Below are positions 31,548 through 38,924 of a stretch of DNA of 38,924 nt, piece after piece. The position numbers and the translations under genes were made by a program. The stretch's first letter is position 1. Each line of letters opens with the position of its first letter. Source of the DNA: Oscillospiraceae bacterium (lineage in GTDB: Bacteria > Bacillota > Clostridia > Oscillospirales > UBA929); NCBI GenBank assembly GCA_009782475.1, contig WRIZ01000024.1, positions 1 through 38,924 of the forward strand, written 5' to 3'. The notes below the pieces were generated by a model. The model was given only the letters and a program-made list of their open reading frames with translations. It was not told where the DNA came from and ran no database searches.

Positions 31548-32150
31548 ATGCAAACAGGAGAATGTATCTCCTTCGGCAAATTCAACTGGCGTGTGCTTGA
31601 TATAAACGACAAAACGGTTTTGATGATAACGGAAAACATTATCGAAACACGTTCTTATCATGACCGTTATATTGACATAACATGGGCTGATTGCGCGTTG
31701 AGGGAATACCTGAACGGCGCGTTTTATGACCAATTTACCACCGATGAAAAATGCCGGATCGTTCCGGTTGTCAATCAAAATTTGGATAACCAATGGTACG
31801 GGACAAAGGGCGGCGAAGACACGCAAGACCGTATATTTTTGTTGAGCCTTGAAGAAGCCGTATGCAAGTATTTCGGGGACAGCAGCGCAAAGCTGTACAA
31901 CCGCAACCCAAAACATGACTATTGGTTCCAAAGCAAGGATGTTCATAACAGCAAAAGGGCAGCGACGTTTAACGGTCAGGCAAACTCATATTGGCTTAGG
32001 TCTCCCGGACGCATTGGTGTAAAAGCCGTCTACATCAAAGGGAACCCCAGCGGCTGCGTGGGTATTCAGGGCAACAATGTTTTGGAAGGCAATGTCAGCG
32101 AACCTGACTATTTTGGGGGCGTCCGCCCGGCGTTATGGTTGAAACGATAA
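31548..32150 (+). CDS. DUF6273-type protein of unknown function
   Basis: The 200-residue protein has the DUF6273 signature: an opening ISFGKFNWRVLDI, WADCALREYLNGAFYDQFT in the middle, FLLSLEEA, then YWLRSPG and a closing GGVRPALWLKR. Such domains are common, usually in secreted clostridial proteins. Here there is no signal peptide and the domain stands alone. ATG 31548 has GGGGGAG upstream and lies 1 nt after the tsaB stop, so it is cotranscribed with tsaB; no functional link is known. Confidence 0.85.
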   Translation: MQTGECISFGKFNWRVLDINDKTVLMITENIIETRSYHDRYIDITWADCALREYLNGAFYDQFTTDEKCRIVPVVNQNLDNQWYGTKGGEDTQDRIFLLSLEEAVCKYFGDSSAKLYNRNPKHDYWFQSKDVHNSKRAATFNGQANSYWLRSPGRIGVKAVYIKGNPSGCVGIQGNNVLEGNVSEPDYFGGVRPALWLKR

Positions 32151-32165
32151 CAACAATGATTAGTC

Positions 32166-32213
32166 CCCCTCCGCCATCTTCCCGTCCGGGAAGGTAAACC
32201 ATGTATCCCCCGG
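32166..32213. repeat. 48-bp direct repeat, left copy
   Basis: Identical to 32941-32988 over 48 bp (starts CCCCTCCGCCATCTTCCCGT). It duplicates the coding 3' end (GDTWFTFPDGKMAEG) of the gene at 32935-33684 but here has no upstream gene. The palindrome GGTAAACTTTACC (32218-32230) follows. Confidence 0.97.
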
Positions 32214-32225
32214 ACGGGGTAAACT

Positions 32226-32624
32226 TTACCAATAAAGAGTCACCCACGGCAGCTCCTTGAAAGCAGGGTCGTTCGTCAAGAGTATCATGTTTTCAGCGGA
32301 TGCTTGAGCCGCATACATTCTGTCAAAAGGGTCACGGTGTTCCCAATCAAATTTCCCCGCTAAATGTGCGTGTTGTGCGGTGAGCGGTAATTCGGTTGCT
32401 CCGAACGCTTGCGACATATTAAAATAGTTTTCTGCCACATCTTCAAAGCCGTACAACTTGCCAATTTTATACTTGTACATGACTTCATAAGCACAAACAG
32501 CAGAAACGAATTTTTCTGCATCTTTATCTGCAATTATAGTTTTGGCATTGTTGCTTAATTTCGGACTTTCTCGCACAGCCCACAGAAAAGTATGAGTGTC
32601 AAGCAGATATTTTACAGCCCCCAT
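32226..32624 (-). CDS. PIN-domain toxin (VapC-like)
   Basis: The 132-residue PIN domain has metal-binding acidic residues: Asp9 in YLLDTHTFLW, Glu in VSAVCAYEVMYKYKIGKL, Asp in HRDPFDRM and Asp in LLTNDPAF. It belongs to the PIN subgroup with LLDTHxFLW, whose members are RNases of type II toxin-antitoxin systems. ATG 32624 lies 13 bp inside the antitoxin gene, with GGAGGAGG before it, so expression is coupled. The module is bracketed by 48-bp direct repeats. Confidence 0.92.
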   Translation of the reverse strand: MGAVKYLLDTHTFLWAVRESPKLSNNAKTIIADKDAEKFVSAVCAYEVMYKYKIGKLYGFEDVAENYFNMSQAFGATELPLTAQHAHLAGKFDWEHRDPFDRMYAAQASAENMILLTNDPAFKELPWVTLYW

Positions 32625-32839
32625 GCTTGCAAGTCCTCCTCCGATAACGGCTCGAAAAAGCTGTCGGGGATTTCCGCACCTTTAGCAAAACCAATATTGC
32701 ATTTATGATTTGGCGTTTCTGTCACTTCACTCTGCACAGGCAATACAATAATTTCTACCCTTTTATCGCGTAAAGCAGGCGGGATTTCGATAATACCGTT
32801 TAACACCGAGCTGCCTATTGTTTGGCGAACATACTCCAT
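32612..32839 (-). CDS. Antitoxin of the PIN-domain module
   Basis: The 75-residue protein starts MEYVRQTIGSSVLNGIIEIP, a beta-rich N-terminus of the type that precedes a C-terminal acidic toxin-binding tail (SFFEPLSEEDLQAWGL). Many antitoxins of LLDTHxFLW-type PIN toxins look like this. Identity rests mainly on position, size and overlap with the toxin gene. ATG 32839 follows GGGGGGG; an ATG 15 bp earlier overlaps this site and is rejected. Confidence 0.8.
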   Translation of the reverse strand: MEYVRQTIGSSVLNGIIEIPPALRDKRVEIIVLPVQSEVTETPNHKCNIGFAKGAEIPDSFFEPLSEEDLQAWGL

Positions 32840-32880
32840 TATATTCCCCCCCAATCTCTCAAAACGTGTTTGTATAGTCT

Positions 32881-32909
32881 ATTTTATCGCGTTATAATCA
32901 GAAAGTCAA
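32881..32909 (-). promoter_or_regulatory. Toxin-antitoxin promoter
   Basis: TTGACT (32904-32909) and TAAAAT (32881-32886) are 17 bp apart on the minus strand, 40 bp before the antitoxin ATG and inside the two direct repeats. Confidence 0.6.
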
Positions 32910-32934
32910 TCAAATTGAACGTGTTATTCACATT

Positions 32935-33684
32935 TCAATTCCCCTCCGCCATCTTCCCGTCCGGGAAGGTAAACCATGTATCCCCCGGGTCGCCGATGCT
33001 AGGCGGGGCGGCCGTCACCCGGTAGGCCGTCTGCCCGTCCACGTTGAAAAATTCCGCCCCGGCCAGCAGTCCTGTTTCCAGCGAGACAATGTATTCTTTT
33101 TGATAAACGGCTTCCTGTGTCCGCACAATCAGGCAGGCTCCGGTCGGAAGCCCGAGGTAATCGGCGGACAGGACGCTCTCCCGGGGCAGGGAAGCGACCG
33201 TTTCCCACGTGGGGATGCCGGAAATCGCCTCGGCGTCTTCCGGGGATATTTCGTTGTACGGCACGGCGTTGCCCGTCCAATAATACGTCTTTGCAGGTGT
33301 AACGATCACATTTTGGATATGCCCCCCGTGGCGGGTTTCCACACGCGTCAATTCGCCGCGCCGCGCAAAGGTATGGCTGAACGATTCCTCCCCGCCCGGC
33401 CAAAGATAGACGCATTCCACCGTTTGGATGTAAGCCTCCGGCCGTTCGATCGTTTCCAGCAGTTTTTGAATGTTGTCCGCACCGACGCTGACCGGGGTAA
33501 AGGCCAAGTCCAACCCCGGGCCGGTTGCCGACGTCCCCGGCAATGAGCCGGACGGCAGCGGGGGCGGCAAGGTGAAATCGGCTTTCACGCCGGAAAAATA
33601 AGCAAACCATACGCTTCCCATCAAAACAGCCGCCATCAGCACGGCGGCGGCGACCGAAAGCGACGTGACCCGTTTGCGGTTCAT
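32935..33684 (-). CDS. Membrane-anchored exported protein of unknown function
   Basis: The 249-residue protein has an N-terminal signal anchor (VAAAVLMAAVLMGSVWFAYF), a Pro-rich linker and a mostly beta outer domain (VECVYLWPGGEESFSHTFAR, TYYWTGNAVPYNEIS, GACLIVRTQEAVYQKEYIVS). It resembles the sigma-factor-regulator or outer-membrane-lipoprotein-sorting type of fold, but I cannot name it. It overlaps the wecB stop by 4 nt and ends the five-gene run. Its last 48 coding bases are the right copy of the direct repeat. Confidence 0.75.
   Translation of the reverse strand: MNRKRVTSLSVAAAVLMAAVLMGSVWFAYFSGVKADFTLPPPLPSGSLPGTSATGPGLDLAFTPVSVGADNIQKLLETIERPEAYIQTVECVYLWPGGEESFSHTFARRGELTRVETRHGGHIQNVIVTPAKTYYWTGNAVPYNEISPEDAEAISGIPTWETVASLPRESVLSADYLGLPTGACLIVRTQEAVYQKEYIVSLETGLLAGAEFFNVDGQTAYRVTAAPPSIGDPGDTWFTFPDGKMAEGN
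32941..32988. repeat. 48-bp direct repeat, right copy
   Basis: Identical to 32166-32213. This is the functional copy, forming the 3' end of the exported-protein gene. The two copies are 775 bp apart, start to start, and enclose the toxin-antitoxin genes and their promoter. Confidence 0.97.
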
Positions 33685-34835
33685 GGCCTTCCGAAAGGCT
33701 GGGGCGTCTCGGCCGACAATCCGGCAAAGTGCCGCACGGCCTGAACGATGCGCCCGGAAGCGTGCCCGTCGCCGTAGGGGTTAACGGCTCTCGCCATATG
33801 ATCGTATGCCGCCGGGTCTTCCAGCAGTTCTTGCGCCATATTTACGATGGTTTCCCGCTCGACCCCGGCCAGTTTGACCGTCCCGGCGGTAACCGCTTCG
33901 GGGCGTTCGGTTTCACGGCGCAGCACCAAAACCGGCTTGCCCAGCGCGGGAGCTTCTTCTTGTAAACCGCCCGAATCGGTCAGCACCAAGAAAGACCGGG
34001 CGATGAGGTTGTGCATATCCAGCAGCCCGATGGGGTCGGTGAGGATGATGCGTTCCTGCCCGCTCAGCAGCGGCATAACGGTATCGCGCACCGCCGGGCT
34101 GAGGTGGACGGGGTAGACGATCACCACATCGGGGTTTTGATCCCGCAAGCCGAGCAGAGCCTTGCAGATGTTTTCAAGAGCCCCTCCATAATTCTCCCGC
34201 CGGTGGGCGGTCACGGCCAGCACCCGGCTGTTGAAAAAGTCCAGTTCCCGCAAAACGGGCTCCTCAAAGGTATAATCACCGCGAACCGTCATCGACAGCG
34301 CGTCGATGACGGTGTTGCCCGTTACATAGCTCTCACCCGTTACGTGTTCCGCTTCGATGTTGCGTTTGTTGTTCCATGTCGGGCAAAAATGAAGAGCCGC
34401 CATGCGGGAAATCATTTGGCGGTTCATTTCCTCGGGAAAGGGCGAATACCGCTCCCTTGTCCGCAGCCCCGCCTCGACATGCCCGACCGGGATCTTGTGA
34501 TAAAAGGCCGCCAGCGTCGCGGCGAACCCTGTTGATGTGTCGCCGTGGGTCAGCACCAAGTCGGGGCGCAGTTCCCCGAACACCCCGTCCAGCCCGGTCA
34601 AGGCTTTGGCGGTAATGGACGCCAAAGACTGGCGCGGCGTCATGATGTCGAGGTCGAAGTCGGGTTTGATGTCAAAGTGGCTGAGGATGCCGTCCAGCAT
34701 TTGGCGGTGCTGGCCTGTTACACAGCAAACACTGTGCAGTTCGGGGTCGGCGGCCAGCTTTTTGACCAGCGGCGCCATTTTCACCGCGTCGGGGCGGGCT
34801 CCGAAGACGCTCATCACAATGGTTTTGGCTTTCAT
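33681..34835 (-). CDS. wecB: UDP-N-acetylglucosamine 2-epimerase (non-hydrolysing)
   Basis: It converts UDP-GlcNAc to UDP-ManNAc for teichoic-acid or other wall polymers. The 384-residue protein has FGARPDAVKMAPLVKKL, THGDTSTGFAATLAAF, HVEAGLRTRERYSPFPEEMN, TAHRRENYG and LTDSGGLQEEAPALGKPVLV, all conserved in the family. Start and stop overlap both neighbours by ATGA, placing it in the wall-polymer run after the tagO/wecA gene. Confidence 0.95.
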   Translation of the reverse strand: MKAKTIVMSVFGARPDAVKMAPLVKKLAADPELHSVCCVTGQHRQMLDGILSHFDIKPDFDLDIMTPRQSLASITAKALTGLDGVFGELRPDLVLTHGDTSTGFAATLAAFYHKIPVGHVEAGLRTRERYSPFPEEMNRQMISRMAALHFCPTWNNKRNIEAEHVTGESYVTGNTVIDALSMTVRGDYTFEEPVLRELDFFNSRVLAVTAHRRENYGGALENICKALLGLRDQNPDVVIVYPVHLSPAVRDTVMPLLSGQERIILTDPIGLLDMHNLIARSFLVLTDSGGLQEEAPALGKPVLVLRRETERPEAVTAGTVKLAGVERETIVNMAQELLEDPAAYDHMARAVNPYGDGHASGRIVQAVRHFAGLSAETPQPFGRP

Positions 34836-35935
34836 TCCGGCTCCTCCCCGTCGTGTTCTTTGTTCTTCCGTTTATGCTTCTTGGCAAGGATGATGTAGAC
34901 CGTGCTGACGGCCAGCACGGTGAGCAGCAGGATGACCACCCGCAGCTCGTTGGTGGTTGTCAGCACCACCGCCGACAGCCCCAGCACAGCCGATACACTG
35001 TAGAGGATGGCGACGGCCTGTTTTTGTGAAAAGCCCATATTGATCAATCTATGATGGACATGCCCCTGATCGGGTTTCATGGGGTTCTGCCCTTTGAGCA
35101 AGCGGCGGAAGAAGGAAGCCGCCGTGTCGAAAATGGGCAGCCCTAGAATCAGGAAGGGGACGATGTACAAAACGGCGAAGAATTTGAACAAGCCCAAGAT
35201 CGAGACACAGGAGAGGATATACCCCAAAAAGAGCGACCCCGAATCCCCCATAAAGAGCCGGGCGGGGTTGAAGTTATACGGCAGAAACCCAAGACAGCCT
35301 CCGGTCAGAGCCGCCGTCAGCAACGCCGCGGCGGGGTTCCCGGTGGCAATGGCGATCAGCAGCATGGAGAGCGACGCGATGCCCGAAACGCCGACGGCCA
35401 GCCCGTCCAGCCCGTCGATCAGGTTGACGGCGTTGGCGATGACGACGATCCAAAGGATGGTGACCGGGATGCTGAACGCGCCGAGGTCGATCATGGTATT
35501 GCTGTTGAAAAAGAGCACGGGGTTGGTGAAAATGTCGGCGCGCAAGCCGCAGATGACCGGAACCGCCGCCGCCGCGATCTGTCCGGCGAGCTTGCCCCAC
35601 CAAGGCAATGAAAGCACATCGTCCAGCGCGCCCACAACCACCATCAGAACGGCACCGATCAGGATGCCGGTGACCGTTTTGTCCATCTCGTCCATCCCGA
35701 AGATCAAAAAGGCGGTCATAAAGCCCAAAAAGATGGCCAGCCCGCCCAAACGAGGGATGGGTTCGGTGTGCATCCTGCGGCTGTCCCGGCCGGGATCGTC
35801 CACCGCCCCGACCTTGCCCGCCAGCATCCGCACCAGCGGCGTGACGGCAAAAGAGACGATCAATGCCGCCGCCAACGCAAAGAATATGGTAAAGTAAAAC
35901 TCAGGCTCGGTTGGGAACGATAGATTGCCCTGCAT
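34832..35935 (-). CDS. tagO: Undecaprenyl-phosphate GlcNAc-1-phosphate transferase (TagO/WecA family)
   Basis: It starts wall-polymer synthesis by adding GlcNAc-1-P to undecaprenyl phosphate. The 367-residue protein has about ten membrane segments and the MraY/WecA motifs DDPGRDSRRMHTEPIPRLGG, NAVNLIDGLDGLAVGVSG, LFMGDSGSLFLGY and GHVHHRLINMG. ATG 35935 follows AGAGGTGGGG. It lies 18 bp after trpS and overlaps wecB, whose product UDP-ManNAc would feed the next step. Confidence 0.95.
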   Translation of the reverse strand: MQGNLSFPTEPEFYFTIFFALAAALIVSFAVTPLVRMLAGKVGAVDDPGRDSRRMHTEPIPRLGGLAIFLGFMTAFLIFGMDEMDKTVTGILIGAVLMVVVGALDDVLSLPWWGKLAGQIAAAAVPVICGLRADIFTNPVLFFNSNTMIDLGAFSIPVTILWIVVIANAVNLIDGLDGLAVGVSGIASLSMLLIAIATGNPAAALLTAALTGGCLGFLPYNFNPARLFMGDSGSLFLGYILSCVSILGLFKFFAVLYIVPFLILGLPIFDTAASFFRRLLKGQNPMKPDQGHVHHRLINMGFSQKQAVAILYSVSAVLGLSAVVLTTTNELRVVILLLTVLAVSTVYIILAKKHKRKNKEHDGEEPE

Positions 35936-35953
35936 GGCCCCACCTCTTCTCTG

Positions 35954-36937
35954 TCACAGCCCTATGACATCGCGTACTTTCTGTAAAACCGGCGCGGCGG
36001 CGGCTTTGGCTCGTTCCGCCCCTCCGGCGATCAAAGCCCCGAGCGCGTCCGGGTCTTCCAGCAGTCCGGCAGCCTTAGTGCGGACGGGGGATAAGACGCT
36101 GTCAACCGCCTCGCCGACCGCCGTTTTGAACGCCCCATAGCCCTGCCCTTCAAACGCGCGCCCGACGGCTTCCAACTCCTGACCCGTACACAGCGCGTAA
36201 ATGGTCATCAGATTGCTCACCCCCGGCTTTTCCGCCGGGTCATACCGCACCTCCCCGCCTGAATCGGTGACGGCGCGTTTGCATCTTTGGATGATGGTGT
36301 CTTTATCATCCAGCATGGAGATATACCCGGCCGGATTGGGGTCGGACTTATCCATTTTGTGCGAAGGGTCGGCTAGGCTCATGATCCGCGCCCCCATTTT
36401 CGGGATGACCGGCTCGGGGACGGTGAAGACGTCGCCGTAGACGCCGTTGAAACGGATGGCAATGTTCCGCGCCAGTTCCAAATGCTGTTTTTGATCTTCC
36501 CCGATGGGCACAATCCCGGCTCCGTATAGCAGGATGTCGGCCGTTTGCAAAACGGGATAGGTAAACAACCCGGCGTTGATGTTGTCGGCGTGTTTGGCAC
36601 TCTTTTCCTTAAACTGCGTCATCCGGCCGAGTTCGCCGAACATAGCGAAATTATTCAATATCCAGCACAGCTCGGCGTGCGCCGGGACATGGCTTTGGAC
36701 ATAGAGGACGGTGTTATCGTGATCCAATCCGCAGGCCAGCACCAGCGCGTAGACCTCACGGATGCGGCGGCGCAGGGTTTCGGGGTCTTGCCGGACGGTG
36801 ATGGCGTGCATGTCAACGATGCTGTAGATACAGCGGTGTTCTTTGCTGAGTGACACCCAATTCCCCAGCGCGCCCAAATAGTTGCCCAGCGTCGGGATGG
36901 CCGTTGGCTGGATGCCGGAGAAAATTGTTTTTTGCAT
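35954..36937 (-). CDS. trpS: Tryptophanyl-tRNA synthetase
   Basis: The 327-residue class I synthetase has the HIGH-type motif PTLGNYLG (16-23), the Trp/ATP pocket segment PVLQTADILLYGAGIVPIGE, and the KMSKS loop. The loop here reads HKMDKSDPNP, with Asp in place of the first Ser. ATG 36937 follows AAAGGAGATG, 3 nt after the aminotransferase stop. As an internal operon gene it has no room for a T-box leader. Confidence 0.95.
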   Translation of the reverse strand: MQKTIFSGIQPTAIPTLGNYLGALGNWVSLSKEHRCIYSIVDMHAITVRQDPETLRRRIREVYALVLACGLDHDNTVLYVQSHVPAHAELCWILNNFAMFGELGRMTQFKEKSAKHADNINAGLFTYPVLQTADILLYGAGIVPIGEDQKQHLELARNIAIRFNGVYGDVFTVPEPVIPKMGARIMSLADPSHKMDKSDPNPAGYISMLDDKDTIIQRCKRAVTDSGGEVRYDPAEKPGVSNLMTIYALCTGQELEAVGRAFEGQGYGAFKTAVGEAVDSVLSPVRTKAAGLLEDPDALGALIAGGAERAKAAAAPVLQKVRDVIGL

Positions 36938-36940
36938 GGT

Positions 36941-38143
36941 TCACATCTCCTTTGTGTCCGCAGACGCCAATGGGTGCAGCGTCACGCTGCCCAATCGCGC
37001 AATGCCGATTTCGATCTGTTCGGGCGAAGGCAATGAAAAATTAAGCCGGATGGCGTTTGAAACGCCGTTTTCATCGCATAGAAACGCGCTTCCCGGCACG
37101 GCCATGACCTTTTTCTCTTTGGCTTTGCGGCAGAATTCTGTGCCATCCAGCCCGCCGGGTAGTTTGACCCATAAAAACAGCCCGCCCTCCGGCACGATCC
37201 ATCCGGCTCCAGGCATGTGTTTTTTCAACGCCGCGTCCATTACGCCGAGCCTCGCGCGGTAAAGTTCCCGGCAGCGGGCGATGTGGGCTTCGAGGTCATA
37301 CCGCGCCATGAATTGCTCAACGAGGATTTGGAAGAAGAGGTTGGAATGGACGTCGCTCACTTGCTTGCCGACCGTCATCTTGGCGATCAGCGGAGCCGGA
37401 GCCAGGGCGAACCCCAAGCGGATACCGGGCGCGATGATTTTTGAAAAACTGCCCGCGTAGATAACCCTGCCTTCGGTATCGAGCGTCTTAATTGCCGGGA
37501 CAGTTTCCCCGCTGTAGCGGAGTTCCCGGTAGGGGTCGTCCTCCAGCACCGTTACATCATGTTTTGCCGCCAGTTCCAGCAGGCGTTTGCGCGAGGCGAG
37601 CGGCATGACTTCGCCGGAGGGATTTTGGAAGGTGGGGATGGTATAGATCATTTTGGCTTCCGGGTGCTTCTTCAGTGCGTTCTCCAGTTGATCTATATCC
37701 ATGCCGGAACCGTTGCAGGGAACGCCGACTAGCTTCACGCCGTAGGAGCGGAAGGCGTTCAGCGCGCCGATGAAGCTGGGGTCTTCGCAGATGACGGTAT
37801 CGCCTTCGTTCAGCAGCGTCTTGGCGGCAAGCTCGGCGACTTGCTGCCCGCCGCTGGTGATAATAAGCTCGTCTGTTTCATTCCCCAAGCCGTGCTTTTC
37901 GGCCAGCCGCTTCCGGGTGCGTTCCCGCAGCGGCTGATACCCTTCGGAGACGCCGTATTGCAGGGCGGCAGGCGCGTTATTTTGAAATATATCGGCGGCG
38001 ATCAACGCCATTTCCGCCGCCGGAAAGGTTTCGGGGGACGGGTTTCCGGCCGCCAGCGAAACGGTGTCCGGGTCGCTCGGGGCTTTCAATATTTCACGGA
38101 TGGCCGACGGGCGGAGCGACGATATGCGTCTTGAAAATTCCAT
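36941..38143 (-). CDS. Class I/II PLP-dependent aminotransferase (2-aminoadipate/MocR-type catalytic domain)
   Basis: The 400-residue protein has the fold-type I motifs SLAAGNPSPETFP, YGVSEGYQPLRERTRKRL, ITSGGQQ, PTFQNPSGEVM, LEDDPYREL and the PLP-lysine in YAGSFSKIIAPGIRLGF (about 230). It has no N-terminal GntR domain, so it is of the LysN/2-aminoadipate transaminase group; the substrate is unknown. The last 17 residues (GSVTLHPLASADTKEM) extend past the usual end and are encoded by copy 3 of the dispersed palindrome. ATG 38143 follows AAAGGAG. First gene of the run aminotransferase-trpS-tagO-wecB-exported protein. Confidence 0.93.
   Translation of the reverse strand: MEFSRRISSLRPSAIREILKAPSDPDTVSLAAGNPSPETFPAAEMALIAADIFQNNAPAALQYGVSEGYQPLRERTRKRLAEKHGLGNETDELIITSGGQQVAELAAKTLLNEGDTVICEDPSFIGALNAFRSYGVKLVGVPCNGSGMDIDQLENALKKHPEAKMIYTIPTFQNPSGEVMPLASRKRLLELAAKHDVTVLEDDPYRELRYSGETVPAIKTLDTEGRVIYAGSFSKIIAPGIRLGFALAPAPLIAKMTVGKQVSDVHSNLFFQILVEQFMARYDLEAHIARCRELYRARLGVMDAALKKHMPGAGWIVPEGGLFLWVKLPGGLDGTEFCRKAKEKKVMAVPGSAFLCDENGVSNAIRLNFSLPSPEQIEIGIARLGSVTLHPLASADTKEM
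36968..36991 (+). repeat. Dispersed palindromic repeat, copy 3 (3' end of the aminotransferase gene)
   Basis: CAATGGGTGCAGCGTCACGC then TGCC; 22 of 24 identical to copy 2 and 21 of 24 to copy 1. It encodes part of the C-terminal extension of the aminotransferase on the opposite strand. Confidence 0.8.
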
Positions 38144-38176
38144 TGCGTAAGCTCCTTTCTCCTGTCTTCCCGACAG

Positions 38177-38204
38177 TTTATCATAAAAAACACTGTTATG
38201 TCAA
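38177..38204 (-). promoter_or_regulatory. Promoter of the aminotransferase-trpS-tagO-wecB run
   Basis: TTGACA (38199-38204) and GATAAA (38177-38182) are 16 bp apart. A CTGTC/GACAG hairpin (38162-38176) follows in the leader. Confidence 0.5.
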
Positions 38205-38233
38205 CTATGGATGAAGTTCGTTCCGCGCTGTTG

Positions 38234-38262
38234 TTGCTTCCGTCTGTTTTTCATGGTATAAT
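38234..38262 (+). promoter_or_regulatory. Promoter of the small membrane protein gene
   Basis: TTGCTT (38234-38239) and TATAAT (38257-38262) are 17 bp apart, 30 bp before the ATG. Confidence 0.7.
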
Positions 38263-38291
38263 GGCAAAAAAGGTTTAGGAGGAATCTATTT

Positions 38292-38762
38292 ATGTTTGAG
38301 AAAGTATTGCAGGCCGGGGAAACAATAGAGAAGCAAGAGGATTGTACTTATTGCGGCGACGGCGCGATGGCCGCCGTGAAAAACGGGGCGGTCGCCCTGA
38401 CCAACAAGCGTCTGATCGTCTGCAAAAAGAAGACAACTGTGCTGGGGGTTGTTTTGGGCATTGTTTTTGGTCTCGCCGGAATGGCCATCTACTGGGCCGT
38501 CACGGATAGAATCGGCGGGGCAATCGGCGGGGCGATCATCGGTCTCGGCGTCGGGGTCGGCATGATGATCGGAATGCTGATCAGCAAAGGAAAAACGGCG
38601 GACAGCGCGGATTATTCGATTGAGCGTGACAATATAGAAAGCGTAGAGGACGGTAGCAGAGGCGTCCGTAAAATGCTCGTGATCAAAACAAAAGACGGGA
38701 ACATATGCAAAATCGGCGTAAAAGATAAAGAGGCTTGGCGGGCGGCTATGACAAGACAGTAG
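38292..38762 (+). CDS. Small membrane protein with split PH/GRAM-like domain
   Basis: The 156-residue protein begins with a beta region (GDGAMAAVKNGAVALTNKRL, typical of bacterial PH/GRAM-like domains). Two Gly-rich membrane helices follow at about 50-70 and 76-100. The domain then resumes with IERDNIESVEDGSRGVRKML and ends in an amphipathic helix. Function unknown. ATG 38292 follows TAGGAGG. It is divergent from the aminotransferase run and has its own promoter and terminator. Confidence 0.8.
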   Translation: MFEKVLQAGETIEKQEDCTYCGDGAMAAVKNGAVALTNKRLIVCKKKTTVLGVVLGIVFGLAGMAIYWAVTDRIGGAIGGAIIGLGVGVGMMIGMLISKGKTADSADYSIERDNIESVEDGSRGVRKMLVIKTKDGNICKIGVKDKEAWRAAMTRQ

Positions 38763-38773
38763 GCTCATTGTTC

Positions 38774-38805
38774 AAACCGGGGCGGAATGTATCCGCCCCC
38801 GGTTT
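38774..38805 (+). terminator. Terminator after the small membrane protein gene
   Basis: A long stem AAACCGGGGCGGA / TCCGCCCCCGGTTT with one bulged C is followed by a short TTT. Confidence 0.65.
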
Positions 38806-38822
38806 CAGACCGAAGACAAAGG

Positions 38823-38847
38823 CCCCGGTTGGCTGCGCCAACCGGGG
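38823..38847. terminator. Second strong hairpin, possibly for a gene beyond the window
   Basis: A perfect 11-bp stem (38823-38833 with 38837-38847, CCCCGGTTGGC) with a 3-nt loop. No clear T-tract. Bases 38850-38924 contain no gene that I can assign. Confidence 0.45.
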
Positions 38848-38924
38848 TCAAACATTACGCAGAATGTGAAAGTTGAGGTTTTCTTCTACACGAAGCCCCA
38901 AAACACATCAGCAAAAGAGGCAGC

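Noticed and set aside
36938-36940. T-box leader before trpS
   Set aside because: trpS starts 3 nt after the aminotransferase stop.
1-38924. CRISPR array, tRNA or rRNA genes
   Set aside because: No regularly spaced repeats and no cloverleaf or rRNA-like segments were recognised; short repeats present are explained above.

Overview
The window comes from the chromosome of a spore-forming Firmicute, most likely an uncultured clostridial lineage of the Oscillospiraceae/Christensenellales kind (moderately high GC, many TTG/GTG starts behind strong GGAGG sites). This rests on an alpha/beta-type small acid-soluble spore protein (SASP), a Spo0A-like regulator, a GerMN lipoprotein, AgrC-type and PhoR-type kinases, SLH-domain surface protein chemistry and a clostridial-style long HflX. 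No rRNA, tRNA or CRISPR array was seen.

Layout. 164-3458 (minus) holds a MerR-family regulator with a C-terminal carbohydrate-binding-like jelly roll, then HflX with an N-terminal JAMM-like domain. From 3694 to 16447 lies what I read as a 12,747-bp integrative element inserted in a SASP gene. The 3' half of the spore gene is at 3581-3700 and its 5' half at 16441-16519. The two halves share the 7-bp core CTACATC, and joining them restores a 63-residue SASP exactly in frame. The element carries a large serine recombinase, a TnpW-like protein, an XRE regulator, a relaxase remnant with strong hairpins, a MalT/LuxR-type regulator divergent from a 1428-residue SLH surface protein, a decayed type III restriction subunit, and an AlbA_2 ATP-binding regulator behind two dyad operators spaced 42 bp.

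16730-20280 is a signalling block: an 81-aa protein, an AgrC-like GHKL kinase with a leader containing a possible 11-codon peptide and a terminator hairpin, a Spo0A-like response regulator whose gene is bracketed by perfect 53-bp inverted repeats, and a divergent XRE regulator. An exact 0A-box sequence lies in the shared promoter region. 20357-28899 (minus) is metY, then a compact seven-gene run read comEA -> membrane protein -> UbiA prenyltransferase -> PhoB-like regulator -> PhoR-like kinase -> GerMN lipoprotein -> VanZ protein. 29017-32150 (plus) is dacF-tsaE-tsaB-DUF6273 protein. A VapBC-like module (32226-32839) follows, flanked by perfect 48-bp direct repeats, one of which is the 3' end of the neighbouring gene. 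32935-38143 (minus) is a five-gene run: aminotransferase -> trpS -> tagO/wecA -> wecB -> exported protein. A small membrane protein gene and two hairpins close the window.

The most unusual features are the split SASP gene with its reconstructable attachment site, the inverted repeats around the Spo0A-like gene, the direct repeats around the toxin-antitoxin module, and a 24-bp palindromic repeat found in frame inside three different protein genes (tsaE, tsaB and the aminotransferase), reminiscent of Rickettsia palindromic elements.
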